Source: Bellilinea sp040754815
Lineage (GTDB): Bacteria; Chloroflexota; Anaerolineae; Anaerolineales; Anaerolineaceae
Assembly: GCA_040754815.1 (NCBI GenBank)
Contig: JBFMBX010000005.1
Coordinates: 155,071 to 219,070, forward strand
Reading direction: 5' to 3'
Length of the DNA: 64,000 bases
Shown: piece after piece, positions 24,781 to 33,764 of the stretch
How positions within the stretch are numbered: position 1 is the stretch's first letter
How the letters are laid out: each line of letters begins with the position of its first letter
The notes under the pieces: generated by a model
Told to the model about the DNA's origin: nothing
Database searches by the model: none
The model's input: only the letters and a program-made list of their open reading frames with translations
Program-made: the position numbers and the translations under genes

Positions 24781-26469
24781 TCAAGCAACCACGGCGTAGA
24801 TGCGGTTCTCGCCGGCGAGATTCTTACCGCTGAAGAGAAACTTGAAATCTTTCCAGCCGCCAAAGCCGACTACCACCGGGGATGAAACATTGCCGGGGGT
24901 TCCGGCATCGCCATAGGAGAGCAGCTGGCCGTTCTGGTCGACGGCGTAGATGCGGTTCTCACCGGCGAGGTTGCCGCCGCCGAAGAGAAACTTAAAGTCT
25001 TTCCAGCCGCCAAAACCGACCACCACCGGGGACGAAACATTGCCGGGGGTTCCGGCATCGCCATAGGAGAGCAGTTGGCCGTTCTGGTCAACGGCGTAGA
25101 TGCGGTTCTCACCGGCGAGGTTGCCGCCGCCGAAGAGAAACTTGAAATCCTGCCAGCCGCCAAAGCCGACCACCACCGGGGACGAAACATTGCCGGGGGT
25201 TCCGGCATCGCCGTAGGAAAGCAGCTGGCCGTTCTGGTCGACGGCGTAGATGCGGTTCTCACCGGCGAGATTCTTACCGCTGAAGAGAAACTTGAAATCT
25301 TTCCAGCCGCCAAAGCCGACTACCACCGGGGATGAAACATTGCCGGGAGTTCCGGCATCGCCGTAGGAGAGCAGCTGGCCGTTCTGGTCGACGGCGTAGA
25401 TGCGGTTTTCACCGGCGAGGTTGCCGCCGCCGAAGAGAAACTTGAAATCTTTCCAGCCGCCAAAGCCGACCACCACCGGGGACGAAACATTGCCGGGAGT
25501 TCCGGCATCGCCGTAGGAGAGCAGCCTGCCGGATACGGTCGGGTCAGGATTCATTGAAATGGAGACGGCAAAGCCGCCGGCGAGTGCCGCATTGACGGTC
25601 ACGCGCAATCCCTCATCCGGGTTATTGAAGGTTTGACCCTGTGTCAACACGGGAGAAGTACGCAGGTTGACCTTGACGGTGTCGCTGACTTCATAGACGA
25701 GCACACCTTCAAAGGGAATCATGCCGTCGAACGGATCGGTGCGGAGTCGCGCCTCGACGAAGAAATGGTTGGAGGTGCGCCGGGAGGGAATCCGAACCGC
25801 TGTAACCCGGTCGGGCGGCGGCGGCTGTGCCAGTCCGATGGCGTGCAGGTTGACATCCAGCGTGCCCTCGGTATGGTCAACAATACCTTTGGGAAGCCAG
25901 CCGAACAGGCTTTTGGTGGTGGCGCTGGCGTGGACGCTGCGGCGCGCACCGTCGCCGTCCATCACATCATAACCCGGCAGGTTTGGGTGTTCGAACAGCT
26001 CGCATAACAGGTGGAGCAGTTCCTGTCCCCACACGCCGATTGACTGACGATCCTGCATGAGCGGATTTGTGAACATGGCCACTCGAGCCCAGCCGGTGAT
26101 GCCGTTGACTTCGGGGACATGGGCAAACGCATGTCCGCCGCGGTGCTGTCCCGCCTCGTGAGGCAGGACAGCCAGCAGGTACTGGTAGCCATGCCCCGCC
26201 GGCAACGAATTCATCGCCGGAATGTTGACCTCGGCATCGGGTGCCCGTACCAGCGGGAAGACCTCACCCTCGATAATGGCCTTGCCGTAGGAGAGCGCCT
26301 GAAGGTAGTGCTGGAACGACTGATCCAGCCCTGTCCCCGGCTGGGGGTCATAAAAAACACGACTGTACACCTGATACTCCCAGTCGGGCGGGGGTTCACG
26401 GTCCACCTGAAGGTCAAGCACGGGTACAATCGCAACGCGGCGCGCACCTACCCAGGGAAGTATGTTCAT
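24781..26469 (-). CDS. degenerate metalloprotease-like domain fused to five tachylectin-like repeats
   Basis: A 562-residue protein with two parts. Residues 1-310 resemble an M6-like metallopeptidase region, with GQELLHLLCELFEHPNLPG followed by YDVMDGDG, but the HExxH zinc motif is replaced (QELLH), so catalysis is doubtful. Residues from about 316 to the end form five 50-residue repeats containing VVVGFGGWKDFKFLF and ENRIYAVDQNGQ, matching tachylectin-2-type beta-propeller blades that bind amino sugars. The five copies are nearly identical. No classical signal peptide is visible. GGAGGT six bases before the ATG at 26469 fixes the start. It stands alone, flanked by AT-rich DNA. Confidence 0.75.
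   Translation of the reverse strand: MNILPWVGARRVAIVPVLDLQVDREPPPDWEYQVYSRVFYDPQPGTGLDQSFQHYLQALSYGKAIIEGEVFPLVRAPDAEVNIPAMNSLPAGHGYQYLLAVLPHEAGQHRGGHAFAHVPEVNGITGWARVAMFTNPLMQDRQSIGVWGQELLHLLCELFEHPNLPGYDVMDGDGARRSVHASATTKSLFGWLPKGIVDHTEGTLDVNLHAIGLAQPPPPDRVTAVRIPSRRTSNHFFVEARLRTDPFDGMIPFEGVLVYEVSDTVKVNLRTSPVLTQGQTFNNPDEGLRVTVNAALAGGFAVSISMNPDPTVSGRLLSYGDAGTPGNVSSPVVVGFGGWKDFKFLFGGGNLAGENRIYAVDQNGQLLSYGDAGTPGNVSSPVVVGFGGWKDFKFLFSGKNLAGENRIYAVDQNGQLLSYGDAGTPGNVSSPVVVGFGGWQDFKFLFGGGNLAGENRIYAVDQNGQLLSYGDAGTPGNVSSPVVVGFGGWKDFKFLFGGGNLAGENRIYAVDQNGQLLSYGDAGTPGNVSSPVVVGFGGWKDFKFLFSGKNLAGENRIYAVVA
24784..25524 (-). repeat. five tandem 150-base coding repeats
   Basis: Five in-frame copies of a 150-base unit, the last truncated by about three codons. 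Differences are confined to a few synonymous sites plus a GGGN/SGKN switch and one WKD to WQD change. The near identity points to recent amplification or gene conversion and makes the region prone to assembly collapse. Confidence 0.9.
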
Positions 26470-26889
26470 GAGATTACCTCCATCAACCAATAAAGCATGA
26501 TTATTTTACGAATTGCCGGTACACTGCAATTATCCTGTCTGGTCAGCGGGACAAAAGGTGTTTGATACTATCGGTAATTATACTTTTTTTACCATAATAA
26601 TCAAATATAAACACATTTTGAGGCGATCTGTTTCCAGTCTCGGAAAGTTAAACCTTCCAGACAAATCCCCTTCCCTAAAACAAAAGACGCTTTACCCGGC
26701 TTGTCCCTGTTTTCCGTGCGGCTTTATGTGAGCATCCCCCCTCGTCAAGAGTGAACGGTTTGACGAGGGAGGAGAGGTGTTTGGTGGGTGTAATAATTCA
26801 ACGGCTAGTGTTACACCCTGGTGTGTGGTGACTCTCTAACTCTCCCGTTGTAACCAGTGTGTGAATCTGAAATCTATATTTTGCAATCA
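26470..26889. other. AT-rich intergenic stretch containing a copied 25-base element
   Basis: About 420 bases between the tachylectin-like gene and the next minus-strand gene. No convincing gene is present. At 26744-26768 there is an exact 25-base copy of DNA from the end of the GT39 gene, whose ends form a 10-bp inverted repeat here (CCCTCGTCAA/TTGACGAGGG). Confidence 0.55.
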
Positions 26890-27690
26890 TCAATTCACAA
26901 TTTTTCCCGATTGTTCTTCAGGTTCTAAAGTCTCAATTATCATTTTACCAATCTTGATTGAATCTTCATTATCTTTAAAGAATTTATTACCAAAAACGTC
27001 TATGTGTTCAATAACATAGTCTCTCAAGAACGTAAAGTCATCCATCGATAATCCACCAGAGGCGATATATTCGACAGTTAGGAAATGCAAACTGTTTCGT
27101 GTTCTATTCAGCGTTTGTAATATCGAGAACAACCTGTCATCAACCTTTTTTCCTTTTGAATAAACTGCTTTATAATTTGATTTTTTTAATAAAGTGCTAA
27201 ATTCAATGGTTTCGTTACTAAGGGACTGAATTGGCTTATATGACCATTCTGTATCGAGATTCTCTGCTCGCTTAATGTCTTCTATTAATATCGGCGTTGA
27301 CTTTTGTAATAATGTTCGTTTTCCTTTTATAAATTGGGGAAATCTTTTTAGGCAAACTTCCAGATCCATTCGATGTATCACGTAGTTATTATGTAACAAC
27401 ATCGCCTTAAAGTAGTTTTCAAAGCAAATAATTATCCTTATTGCATCAAGAAGCGGGCTTTCTATGTTTTGAAGCAATTCTATAAGCTCTAGGAAAGCAT
27501 TTGGCTCATTACCAAACGCTTTGTCAGATAAGGTTTTCGCCTTATCTATTCCTTTGATTGTTTCACAACTCCAAAATATTTTGGACGAATAAAAAAGTAA
27601 CAGCCAAATTACATAAACTTTGGTTTCTTCGCTTATATAACAGGCTCCTTCTTCAATCTTCCTCAAAGTTAGCATTACAATCCATTCCAC
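26890..27690 (-). CDS. hypothetical AT-rich protein with HEPN-like motif
   Basis: A 266-residue mostly helical protein that I do not recognise. Near residue 205 it has LNRTRNSLHFLTVEY, which fits a HEPN-type R(x4-6)H pattern, but this alone is weak evidence. Several long helices (LELIELLQNIESPLLDAIRI, KRTLLQKSTPILIEDIKRA) precede it. The start is uncertain. GTG at 27690 and ATG at 27675 are both possible, with no good ribosome-binding site, and the frame is open for about 14 codons further upstream. Base composition is far AT-richer than the chromosome around it. It follows the nuclease gene by 138 bases on the same strand and may belong with it. Confidence 0.55.
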   Translation of the reverse strand: MEWIVMLTLRKIEEGACYISEETKVYVIWLLLFYSSKIFWSCETIKGIDKAKTLSDKAFGNEPNAFLELIELLQNIESPLLDAIRIIICFENYFKAMLLHNNYVIHRMDLEVCLKRFPQFIKGKRTLLQKSTPILIEDIKRAENLDTEWSYKPIQSLSNETIEFSTLLKKSNYKAVYSKGKKVDDRLFSILQTLNRTRNSLHFLTVEYIASGGLSMDDFTFLRDYVIEHIDVFGNKFFKDNEDSIKIGKMIIETLEPEEQSGKIVN

Positions 27691-27828
27691 ATCTATTTTT
27701 AGAGAAGAATCATAAAGGCATACTTAATTGACGATGAATTTGTTTTCCAAAACCGGAGGTAAAAACCAATGAAAACCTAAAATCATGTGGGCGAGGCTAA
27801 TGTCTCACACGACCACTGATTTATAATA

Positions 27829-28749
27829 TTAGCCACCATGACTTAAAGTATACACTGACACAAAGAACTCGCCCGTTTCTGCCGCTCGACGTGCTTTGCG
27901 GTTTATGGCTTCAACCAATGACATCTCACCGCTCAAAATAAAGAATAAGTCTTGACTGTCCATACCAATTATATTTGTTGGTCGCCCTCTAGAATAAGCT
28001 ATTAATCCCTCAGGTGAAAAACCACTATAACTCACATACAAGCCACGCGACCATCTTGATTTGCCTTCCACTTTTCCATGAAAAATTAATAGATGACTTT
28101 GGTCAATTTGTTTATCGTGCCATTTTGCTTCGACCAAATAAACATCTGTCCCTATTTGAAAACTACCATCTATTTGTTCGCCTACTATTCTAAAAGAGCT
28201 ACGCGGTTCTAAATTGTAAACTGCAAACATCTCATTCAAGAATTTTTCAAATAAAAAACCTCGCTGGTGCGCTTCTAATCCTGTCAAAGAAATTAAGTCT
28301 TGTTTTAGTTTTTCAATCATGTCCGGGTCGATAGCATTGGGTTTTACTTTATCTACTGGTTTAGATGATGGAAGCGAATCCAGGAAAGCAGGATCCGAAA
28401 GTTCAGGAATTTTGAAATTTAATTGCGTTATTAATCGATTGAGTTTAATAATCTCTTCCCTTGTAACTGGTTTATTTTTATTACTCAAGTAGGTAATACC
28501 CATCTTCACTATTTCAATGATTAGGTAACAAAACTGGTTTCTGCGGGTATCAAGGGTGGCTTGGAGCAGTTGAATAATTGCTGGTTTCTTGCTTCCTCCA
28601 ACCCAAAAATGTGACAAGTGTAATTTATTTGCCACGCCGGGAAATGAAATATCTGCAGAAGCATAAGGATGCGGTGTTCCAGGCAAGAAACGATATAAAA
28701 GGCCAGCTATATCGCTAATAACTTTGGTTTCTTTTAATGTTGGTGACAT
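27829..28749 (-). CDS. PD-(D/E)XK restriction endonuclease-like protein
   Basis: A 306-residue protein with a C-terminal Mrr-like nuclease domain at about 155-300. The fold entry helix QRGFLFEKFLNEMF is followed by the catalytic pattern GEQIDGSFQIGTDVYLVEAKW, giving D....EAK as in Mrr-type PD-(D/E)XK enzymes, then GLYVSYSGFSPEGLIAYSRG as the usual QxxxY-like helix region. The N-terminal 150 residues are a separate helical domain of unknown role, possibly for target recognition. Low GC and isolated position suggest horizontal transfer and a defence or mobile-element role. No methyltransferase is adjacent, so it would not be a classical restriction-modification pair. Confidence 0.72.
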   Translation of the reverse strand: MSPTLKETKVISDIAGLLYRFLPGTPHPYASADISFPGVANKLHLSHFWVGGSKKPAIIQLLQATLDTRRNQFCYLIIEIVKMGITYLSNKNKPVTREEIIKLNRLITQLNFKIPELSDPAFLDSLPSSKPVDKVKPNAIDPDMIEKLKQDLISLTGLEAHQRGFLFEKFLNEMFAVYNLEPRSSFRIVGEQIDGSFQIGTDVYLVEAKWHDKQIDQSHLLIFHGKVEGKSRWSRGLYVSYSGFSPEGLIAYSRGRPTNIIGMDSQDLFFILSGEMSLVEAINRKARRAAETGEFFVSVYTLSHGG

Positions 28750-29318
28750 ACGATTTATTCACTCAGACGCATTTCTAGATGCAGTTGGATTGGGGATAAA
28801 CTCAATATGACAAATATTGCGCGAGTATAGAATTAACTCCTTTTTACAGAACGAATCCTACTAGTCGGCTTGATGCTTTGTCAAGTACCGTTTGATTTCT
28901 ATTGCTGAATTTTGTCTTTTTTAACAATAAAGTTTATTTTACTAGCAATTCTTCAAGCGGATCTTGGTATTCAAAAAATCCGAACCGCCTTCGCTAAACT
29001 TTTCACTATTTTTAATGATTTATATGACCATTTCACGAGAAACTCTCACTTTTATTTTCTTCTTAAAAATCATCTACTCAATGATTTGTTGTCCGACTCC
29101 TATTCGATTACATCTCCTAAGCATTCGTCCAAAAATATTATACATTCTTCTTGCACACCAACCATTCTCACCCTCCTCCCTTGTCCAAACCACCCCGTTT
29201 GTGTTAGATTCAATATCAGGCAATTGCGGGAACTTTTTTTCCAACCGAATCGTCTTACAACAAGCCTGAGCAACCAGGTCTCATGTGGTGTTGCAATTTT
29301 TCCGAACTGAGGTACTCT
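28750..29318. other. AT-rich gap with no convincing gene
   Basis: About 570 bases. A plus-strand open frame (28912-29310) exists, but its Ser/Leu/Ile-rich composition and lack of domains argue against a gene. The right end carries the GAGG ribosome-binding site for the gene at 29319. The AT-rich character ends there, so this is probably the right edge of the foreign island. Confidence 0.5.
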
Positions 29319-30110
29319 ATGGCAGAAACCGAATTGAACGATATCGAAGTGGTCGAAGAACCGCGCCCGCGCCGGCTGCACTTTGAATGGCTGCTGCCGG
29401 TCTTTTTCCGCCCGGGACGCACCATGCACGCCGTCGGCCAGCAGGATAAAGGCGTCTGGCTGGCGCCCCTGCTGGTGTTGAGCCTGCTGGCGCTGATCGT
29501 CTCACTGGCCGGCGGGCCGGCCCGCGCTGCCGCCGCTCAGCCGAGCGGCGAACTGCCGCCCGATTTTCAGTACTGGCCGCCCGAACAGCAGGAGCAGTAC
29601 CTTCAAAGCCAGCAGAACCGCGCCAGCCCGATGGTGATCTACGGCCTGCCGGCGCTGGGCGCGCTGGCCGGCATCTGGATCGGCTGGTTTTTGCTGGGCA
29701 GCATTCTGCATCTGGCGCTGACCATGGTGGGCAGCCGCGGCAGCAACACCGCCGCGCTCAACCTCGCGGCGTGGGCAAGTATGCCGTTCGCCATCCGCTT
29801 CATCGTGCAGGCGGTTTACATGCTGGCCACCCGGCAGGTGATTCAGGCGCCCGGCCTTTCCGGCTTTTTGCCGGCCGAGGCGGAGGGCTTTGCCGCCTTT
29901 CTGCGCCCCCTGCTGGCGAACGTGGATCTCTACACCCTGTGGATGATTATCCTGCTGCTCATCGGCGCCGCCCCGCTGACCGGTTTGGGCAAGGGCAAAA
30001 CCTGGGCGGCGGTCATCCTCTCCGTGCTCTTATTGCTGGCTTTGCAGGCCCTGCCCGGCTATATTGCCGGCCGCTTGAGCGGCTTGAACCCGACCCGCAT
30101 GTTCTTCTAA
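29319..30110 (+). CDS. Yip1-family membrane protein, first gene of ABC-transporter operon
   Basis: A 263-residue integral membrane protein with about five transmembrane helices, including LAPLLVLSLLALIVSLAGG, MVIYGLPALGALAGIWIGWF, LWMIILLLIGAAPLTGLG and AAVILSVLLLLALQALPGY. A cytoplasmic acidic N-terminus (ELNDIEVVEE) precedes the FFRPGRTM motif typical of Yip1/YIF1-type prokaryotic proteins. GAGG lies 6 bases before the ATG at 29319, which is preferred to the upstream in-frame ATG at 29283. It leads a run of four plus-strand genes that would export or remodel something at the membrane. It could be a membrane accessory of the ABC system. Confidence 0.72.
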   Translation: MAETELNDIEVVEEPRPRRLHFEWLLPVFFRPGRTMHAVGQQDKGVWLAPLLVLSLLALIVSLAGGPARAAAAQPSGELPPDFQYWPPEQQEQYLQSQQNRASPMVIYGLPALGALAGIWIGWFLLGSILHLALTMVGSRGSNTAALNLAAWASMPFAIRFIVQAVYMLATRQVIQAPGLSGFLPAEAEGFAAFLRPLLANVDLYTLWMIILLLIGAAPLTGLGKGKTWAAVILSVLLLLALQALPGYIAGRLSGLNPTRMFF

Positions 30111-30117
30111 GTGAGTG

Positions 30118-30873
30118 ATGATGACGCAAGCCAACGGTGCATTCATTCAAATCCGCGACCTGCGTAAAACCTACGTGATGGGCAAACAAAAGGTTCATGC
30201 CCTCGCCGGGGTGACGCTGGATATTCCGCGCAATACCTTCACGGTGATTATGGGGCCTTCCGGCTCCGGTAAAAGCACCCTGCTTTACCTGCTGGGCGGA
30301 CTGGATAGACCCACCTCCGGGCAAATCATCATGGATGGGGTTGCCCTCGACAAGATGGATGAGAACGAACTGGCCGTTCACCGCCGCAAGAAGATCGGTT
30401 TCATCTTTCAATCCTTTAACCTTGTCCAGACGATGAACGCGCTGGAAAACGTGGCTTTTCCGCTGCGTTTTGCCGGTGTGCCGGCCGCTCAGCGCCGCAA
30501 GCGCGCCATGCAACTGCTGCGGCAGGTAGGGCTGGAAAACCGCGTGCATCACAAGCCCACCGAACTTTCCGGCGGTCAGCAGCAGCGCGTGGCCATTGCC
30601 CGCGCGCTGGCCAACCAGCCGGAGGTCATCCTTGCCGATGAGCCGACCGGCAACCTCGATACGGCCAGCGGTTACGGCATTATGCAATTACTTTCCGAAC
30701 TGCACCGCAGCGGAAAAACGGTCATTGTCGTCACCCACGACCCGCGCATTCACACCTTTGCCACCCACTCGGTTTACTTGCTGGATGGCAAAGTCGTCAG
30801 CGAAGCCGAATTTCAGGCTGCCGCCTCTTTTGCATTTCAAACCGCATCCGAAGAAAGCGAACCAACAAAATGA
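30118..30873 (+). CDS. MacB/LolD-type ABC transporter ATP-binding protein
   Basis: A 251-residue ATPase. Walker A is MGPSGSGKSTLLYLLGG, the Q-loop is IGFIFQSFNLV, the signature is LSGGQQQRVAIARAL, Walker B is VILADEPTGNLDTASG and the H-loop is VVTHDPR. This is the MacB/LolD/FtsE group that works with FtsX-type permeases as mechanotransmitters rather than classical importers. Possible starts are GTG 30115, ATG 30118 and ATG 30121. The gene follows the Yip1-like gene by only a few bases, and its last 4 bases overlap the next gene (ATGA). The permease is encoded two genes later. Confidence 0.93.
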   Translation: MMTQANGAFIQIRDLRKTYVMGKQKVHALAGVTLDIPRNTFTVIMGPSGSGKSTLLYLLGGLDRPTSGQIIMDGVALDKMDENELAVHRRKKIGFIFQSFNLVQTMNALENVAFPLRFAGVPAAQRRKRAMQLLRQVGLENRVHHKPTELSGGQQQRVAIARALANQPEVILADEPTGNLDTASGYGIMQLLSELHRSGKTVIVVTHDPRIHTFATHSVYLLDGKVVSEAEFQAAASFAFQTASEESEPTK

Positions 30874-32351
30874 AGAAGATACCATTCATCATCTCCCTTT
30901 TATTACTGCTTGTGGTCACCACTCTGCCGGCTGCCGCGCAAACAGCCGACCCGCTGGTTCCGGGCAAGGGATTTGCCCGTGTCTTTGCTCAAGATACACC
31001 TCCCGCTGCCAAGCGCCCCTTACTGGTGCTGGATTCCTACGGGGTGACCGGCGACAGTGAAGTGACCCCCGGGCAGGAATTTGAACTGCGCCTGACGCTG
31101 GTCAACCGCGGGCAGGATTTTGCCCGCAATGTTCTGGTTTCCTTCACCGGCAGCGATTTTCTGCCGATGGACACGGGCGGTGTTTTTGCGCTGAACGAAA
31201 TAGACCCCGGGGAAAAAATCAACCTCTTTCAGCCGCTCATCGCCAACCCCGCTCTCAGCGGGCAAAGCGTGGCCACGCTGACGGTCAACCTTTCCTACAC
31301 CAGTCTGGATGGCAGTGAGTCCTTCACCGAGGCGCTGACGATTACCATCACTCTCAAACGGCCCGCGGCCGGGGCTGCCCGCCCCACCGCCACGCCCACG
31401 CTGGTCAGCCGGCCGCAGCTGGTCGTTTCGGCCTACCGCTCCAGTGTTGACCCGCTGCAGCCCGGGGCAATCTTTGACCTTGAATTGGAAATTCGCAATC
31501 TGGGCACCGCCAATGCCCGCTCGGTGACAATGGTGCTGGGCGGCGGGGCGTCGGTCAACGAACAGGGCACCCCCGTGCCGGGCGGCGGCAGTGAACTTTC
31601 CATCTTCGCGCCGCTGGGCGCTTCCAACCTGATCTTCATCGGCGATGTGCCGGTCGGCGAAACGATCACCATCACCCAGCGGTTGATCGTCAATGTCACC
31701 GCCAACCCCGGTGCCTATCCCTTCAAAATCTCATTCATTTATGATGATGAAAAAGGCGCGCGTCAGTCCAACGATCAGGTCATCACCCTGCTGATCTACC
31801 AGCTGCCGCAGGTAGAAGTCGGCTTTTACCGCGACCCGGGTATCTTCTATACCAATCAAATGTCCATGCTGCCGCTGCAGGTGACCAATCTGGGGCGCAA
31901 GACGGCCGTGCTGGGCAACATGCGCGTTACCAGCCCGAATGCCGATATCACCAATAATGTCACGCTGGTCGGTTCGCTGGAGCCGGGCGGTTACTTTACG
32001 CTGGATGCCAACATCATGCCCTTCCAGCCCGGCCCGCTGGATATTGAAATCAACATCAACTACACCGATGACTTCAATCAGCCGCGCACCATCACCCAAA
32101 CCCTGACCGTGGAGGTGATGGAGATGCCCACCCCGGAGGTACCCACCGACGGCTTCCCCATCGAGCCGCCCCCGCCGGTGGAAGAAACTTTCTGGCAGAA
32201 GGTGCTGCGCTTCCTGCGCGGGCTGATCGGGCTGGACAGCGCCGAGCCGACCCCGGCACCGGTCATGCCGGGTGAAGAAATCCCGCCCGAAGGGGTGCCG
32301 GGCAAGCCGGTTCCCGTGCCGGTTGAACCCCTGCCGCGTCCGAAAGGATAA
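30870..32351 (+). CDS. secreted CARDB/COG1361-like adhesion-fold protein
   Basis: A 493-residue exported protein. A signal peptide (IPFIISLLLLLVVTTLPAAAQ) covers about residues 3-23. Three Ig-like CARDB or COG1361 domains follow, each opening with a PGQEFELRLTLVNRG-type strand (about 65-170, 185-305 and 310-410). The last 70 residues are Pro/Glu-rich (PTPEVPTDGFPIEPPPPVEE), with a helix FWQKVLRFLRGLIGL that may associate with membrane. It is encoded between the ATPase and permease of an FtsX-type transporter and probably forms its extracellular partner, analogous to the MacA position but with a different fold. It overlaps the ATPase gene by 4 bases. Confidence 0.75.
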   Translation: MKKIPFIISLLLLLVVTTLPAAAQTADPLVPGKGFARVFAQDTPPAAKRPLLVLDSYGVTGDSEVTPGQEFELRLTLVNRGQDFARNVLVSFTGSDFLPMDTGGVFALNEIDPGEKINLFQPLIANPALSGQSVATLTVNLSYTSLDGSESFTEALTITITLKRPAAGAARPTATPTLVSRPQLVVSAYRSSVDPLQPGAIFDLELEIRNLGTANARSVTMVLGGGASVNEQGTPVPGGGSELSIFAPLGASNLIFIGDVPVGETITITQRLIVNVTANPGAYPFKISFIYDDEKGARQSNDQVITLLIYQLPQVEVGFYRDPGIFYTNQMSMLPLQVTNLGRKTAVLGNMRVTSPNADITNNVTLVGSLEPGGYFTLDANIMPFQPGPLDIEININYTDDFNQPRTITQTLTVEVMEMPTPEVPTDGFPIEPPPPVEETFWQKVLRFLRGLIGLDSAEPTPAPVMPGEEIPPEGVPGKPVPVPVEPLPRPKG

Positions 32352-32403
32352 GATTAAGACAGGAGCGCGTTTTTACCGGTTTGATTGATTTGGAGGTGTG
32401 ACC

Positions 32404-33738
32404 ATGCGTTTTATGGATCTGGTAAAACTGATTTTCGATAACCTCGGCCGGCGCAAAGGCCGGGTGGCGCTGACCGCCATCGGCGTGGTGATCGGCACTG
32501 CTTCGGTGATTCTGCTGGTTTCGCTGGCCATCGGGCTGCAGCGCAGTGCCACCAGCCAGTTGTGGGGCATCAGCGACCTGAAACGCATTGATGTCTATCC
32601 CGGCTGGAGCGAGGTCAATGTCGGGCCGGGGCCGGTGGCGGTGGATCCGAGCACCGGAATGCCGCCCGGCGTCAAACTGCTCACCCCGGCTACGGTGGAA
32701 GAAATCCGCGCCATGCCGGGGGTGGAACTGGTCAGCATCCGCCAGACTTTGAGCGGCGGTGCCCTGCTGAAATTCGGCAAGATGGAAACCTACCCGTGGA
32801 TTCAGGGGGTGGATGTGGACGACCTCTCGGCCTATGAATTCAAGGCGCAGGTCGGCACCACCCAGCTGGAACGCGGCACCGCCGTAGTCGGCGCGTGGGT
32901 GCTGAGGAATTTTTATGACCCGCGCCAGCGCCCCGGCCAGGAACCGCCGCCGCCGCCCACACCCGAAGAAATCGTCGGCCAGCAGCTTAAGTTGGAAATT
33001 ACCAAATGGACGGAGGATGGTCAGCCCATCACCCGCATCTTCACCATCCGCATCGCCGGCGTCTTGGAAGAAGCGCGCGCCGAACAGGATAATGCCATGT
33101 TCGTCCGTCTGGATGAATTGATCAAATGGGAGGAATGGGTGCGCGGTAAGCGGGTAAACTTCAACAAAGAAGGCTACAACCAGCTGCTGGTGCGCGCCGC
33201 CGATCCGTCTCAGGTGGTGGATATTGCCGACCAGATTAACGCACTGGGCTATCAGGCTTCCACGCCGCAGTCCTTTGTGGAAGGCATCAACAGTTTCTTC
33301 ACCGTACTGCAACTGGTGTTTGGCGGCATCGGCGCCATTTCGCTGCTGGTGGCGGCCATCGGCATTGCCAACACCATGACCATGGCGATTCTGGAACGCA
33401 CGCGCGAAATCGGCCTGATGAAAGCCATCGGCGCCACCAACCGCGATGTGCTGAGCATCTTTCTGGGCGAATCGGCCGGCATTGGCCTGCTCGGCGGCAT
33501 CGGCGGGGTGATTCTGGGCTGGGGCGGCAGTTATGCCATCAATTTTCTGGCCACCACCTTTCTGGCCGGGCAGTCCAACCCCTATGGCGGGCTTGGCGGG
33601 GGCATTGCCGCGGCAACGCCCCTCTGGCTGCCGCTCTTTGCGCTGGTCTTTTCCACACTGGTGGGGTTGATTTCGGGGCTGTACCCCTCGCTGCAGGCGG
33701 CCACGCTGGTGCCGGTCAATGCGTTGAAGTACGAGTAA
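32404..33738 (+). CDS. MacB/FtsX-type ABC transporter permease
   Basis: A 444-residue permease with the four-helix FtsX topology. Helix 1 is VALTAIGVVIGTASVILLVS. A large periplasmic MacB-PCD domain covers about 40-280. The three C-terminal helices include GGIGAISLLVAAIGIANTMT, IGLLGGIGGVILGWGGSYAI and LPLFALVFSTLVGLISGLYP. The coupling helix motif ERTREIGLMKAIGATNRDV is diagnostic. GGAGG 7 bases before ATG 32404 sets the start. It pairs with the ATPase at 30118 to form a complex acting on surface or envelope substrates. A strong terminator closes the operon. Confidence 0.92.
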   Translation: MRFMDLVKLIFDNLGRRKGRVALTAIGVVIGTASVILLVSLAIGLQRSATSQLWGISDLKRIDVYPGWSEVNVGPGPVAVDPSTGMPPGVKLLTPATVEEIRAMPGVELVSIRQTLSGGALLKFGKMETYPWIQGVDVDDLSAYEFKAQVGTTQLERGTAVVGAWVLRNFYDPRQRPGQEPPPPPTPEEIVGQQLKLEITKWTEDGQPITRIFTIRIAGVLEEARAEQDNAMFVRLDELIKWEEWVRGKRVNFNKEGYNQLLVRAADPSQVVDIADQINALGYQASTPQSFVEGINSFFTVLQLVFGGIGAISLLVAAIGIANTMTMAILERTREIGLMKAIGATNRDVLSIFLGESAGIGLLGGIGGVILGWGGSYAINFLATTFLAGQSNPYGGLGGGIAAATPLWLPLFALVFSTLVGLISGLYPSLQAATLVPVNALKYE

Positions 33739-33764
33739 AAGCGGTTCTTCCTTTTTTATGCTGC

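Noticed and set aside
24870..25335. Antisense and alternative-frame open frames within the 150-base repeats
   Set aside because: They arise because the repeat unit is a multiple of three, which propagates open frames. The minus-strand tachylectin-like reading explains the sequence.
28912..29310. Plus-strand open frame of 132 codons in the AT-rich gap
   Set aside because: Low-complexity Ser/Leu/Ile composition, no ribosome-binding site, no family motif, and it overlaps the start of the well-supported Yip1 gene.
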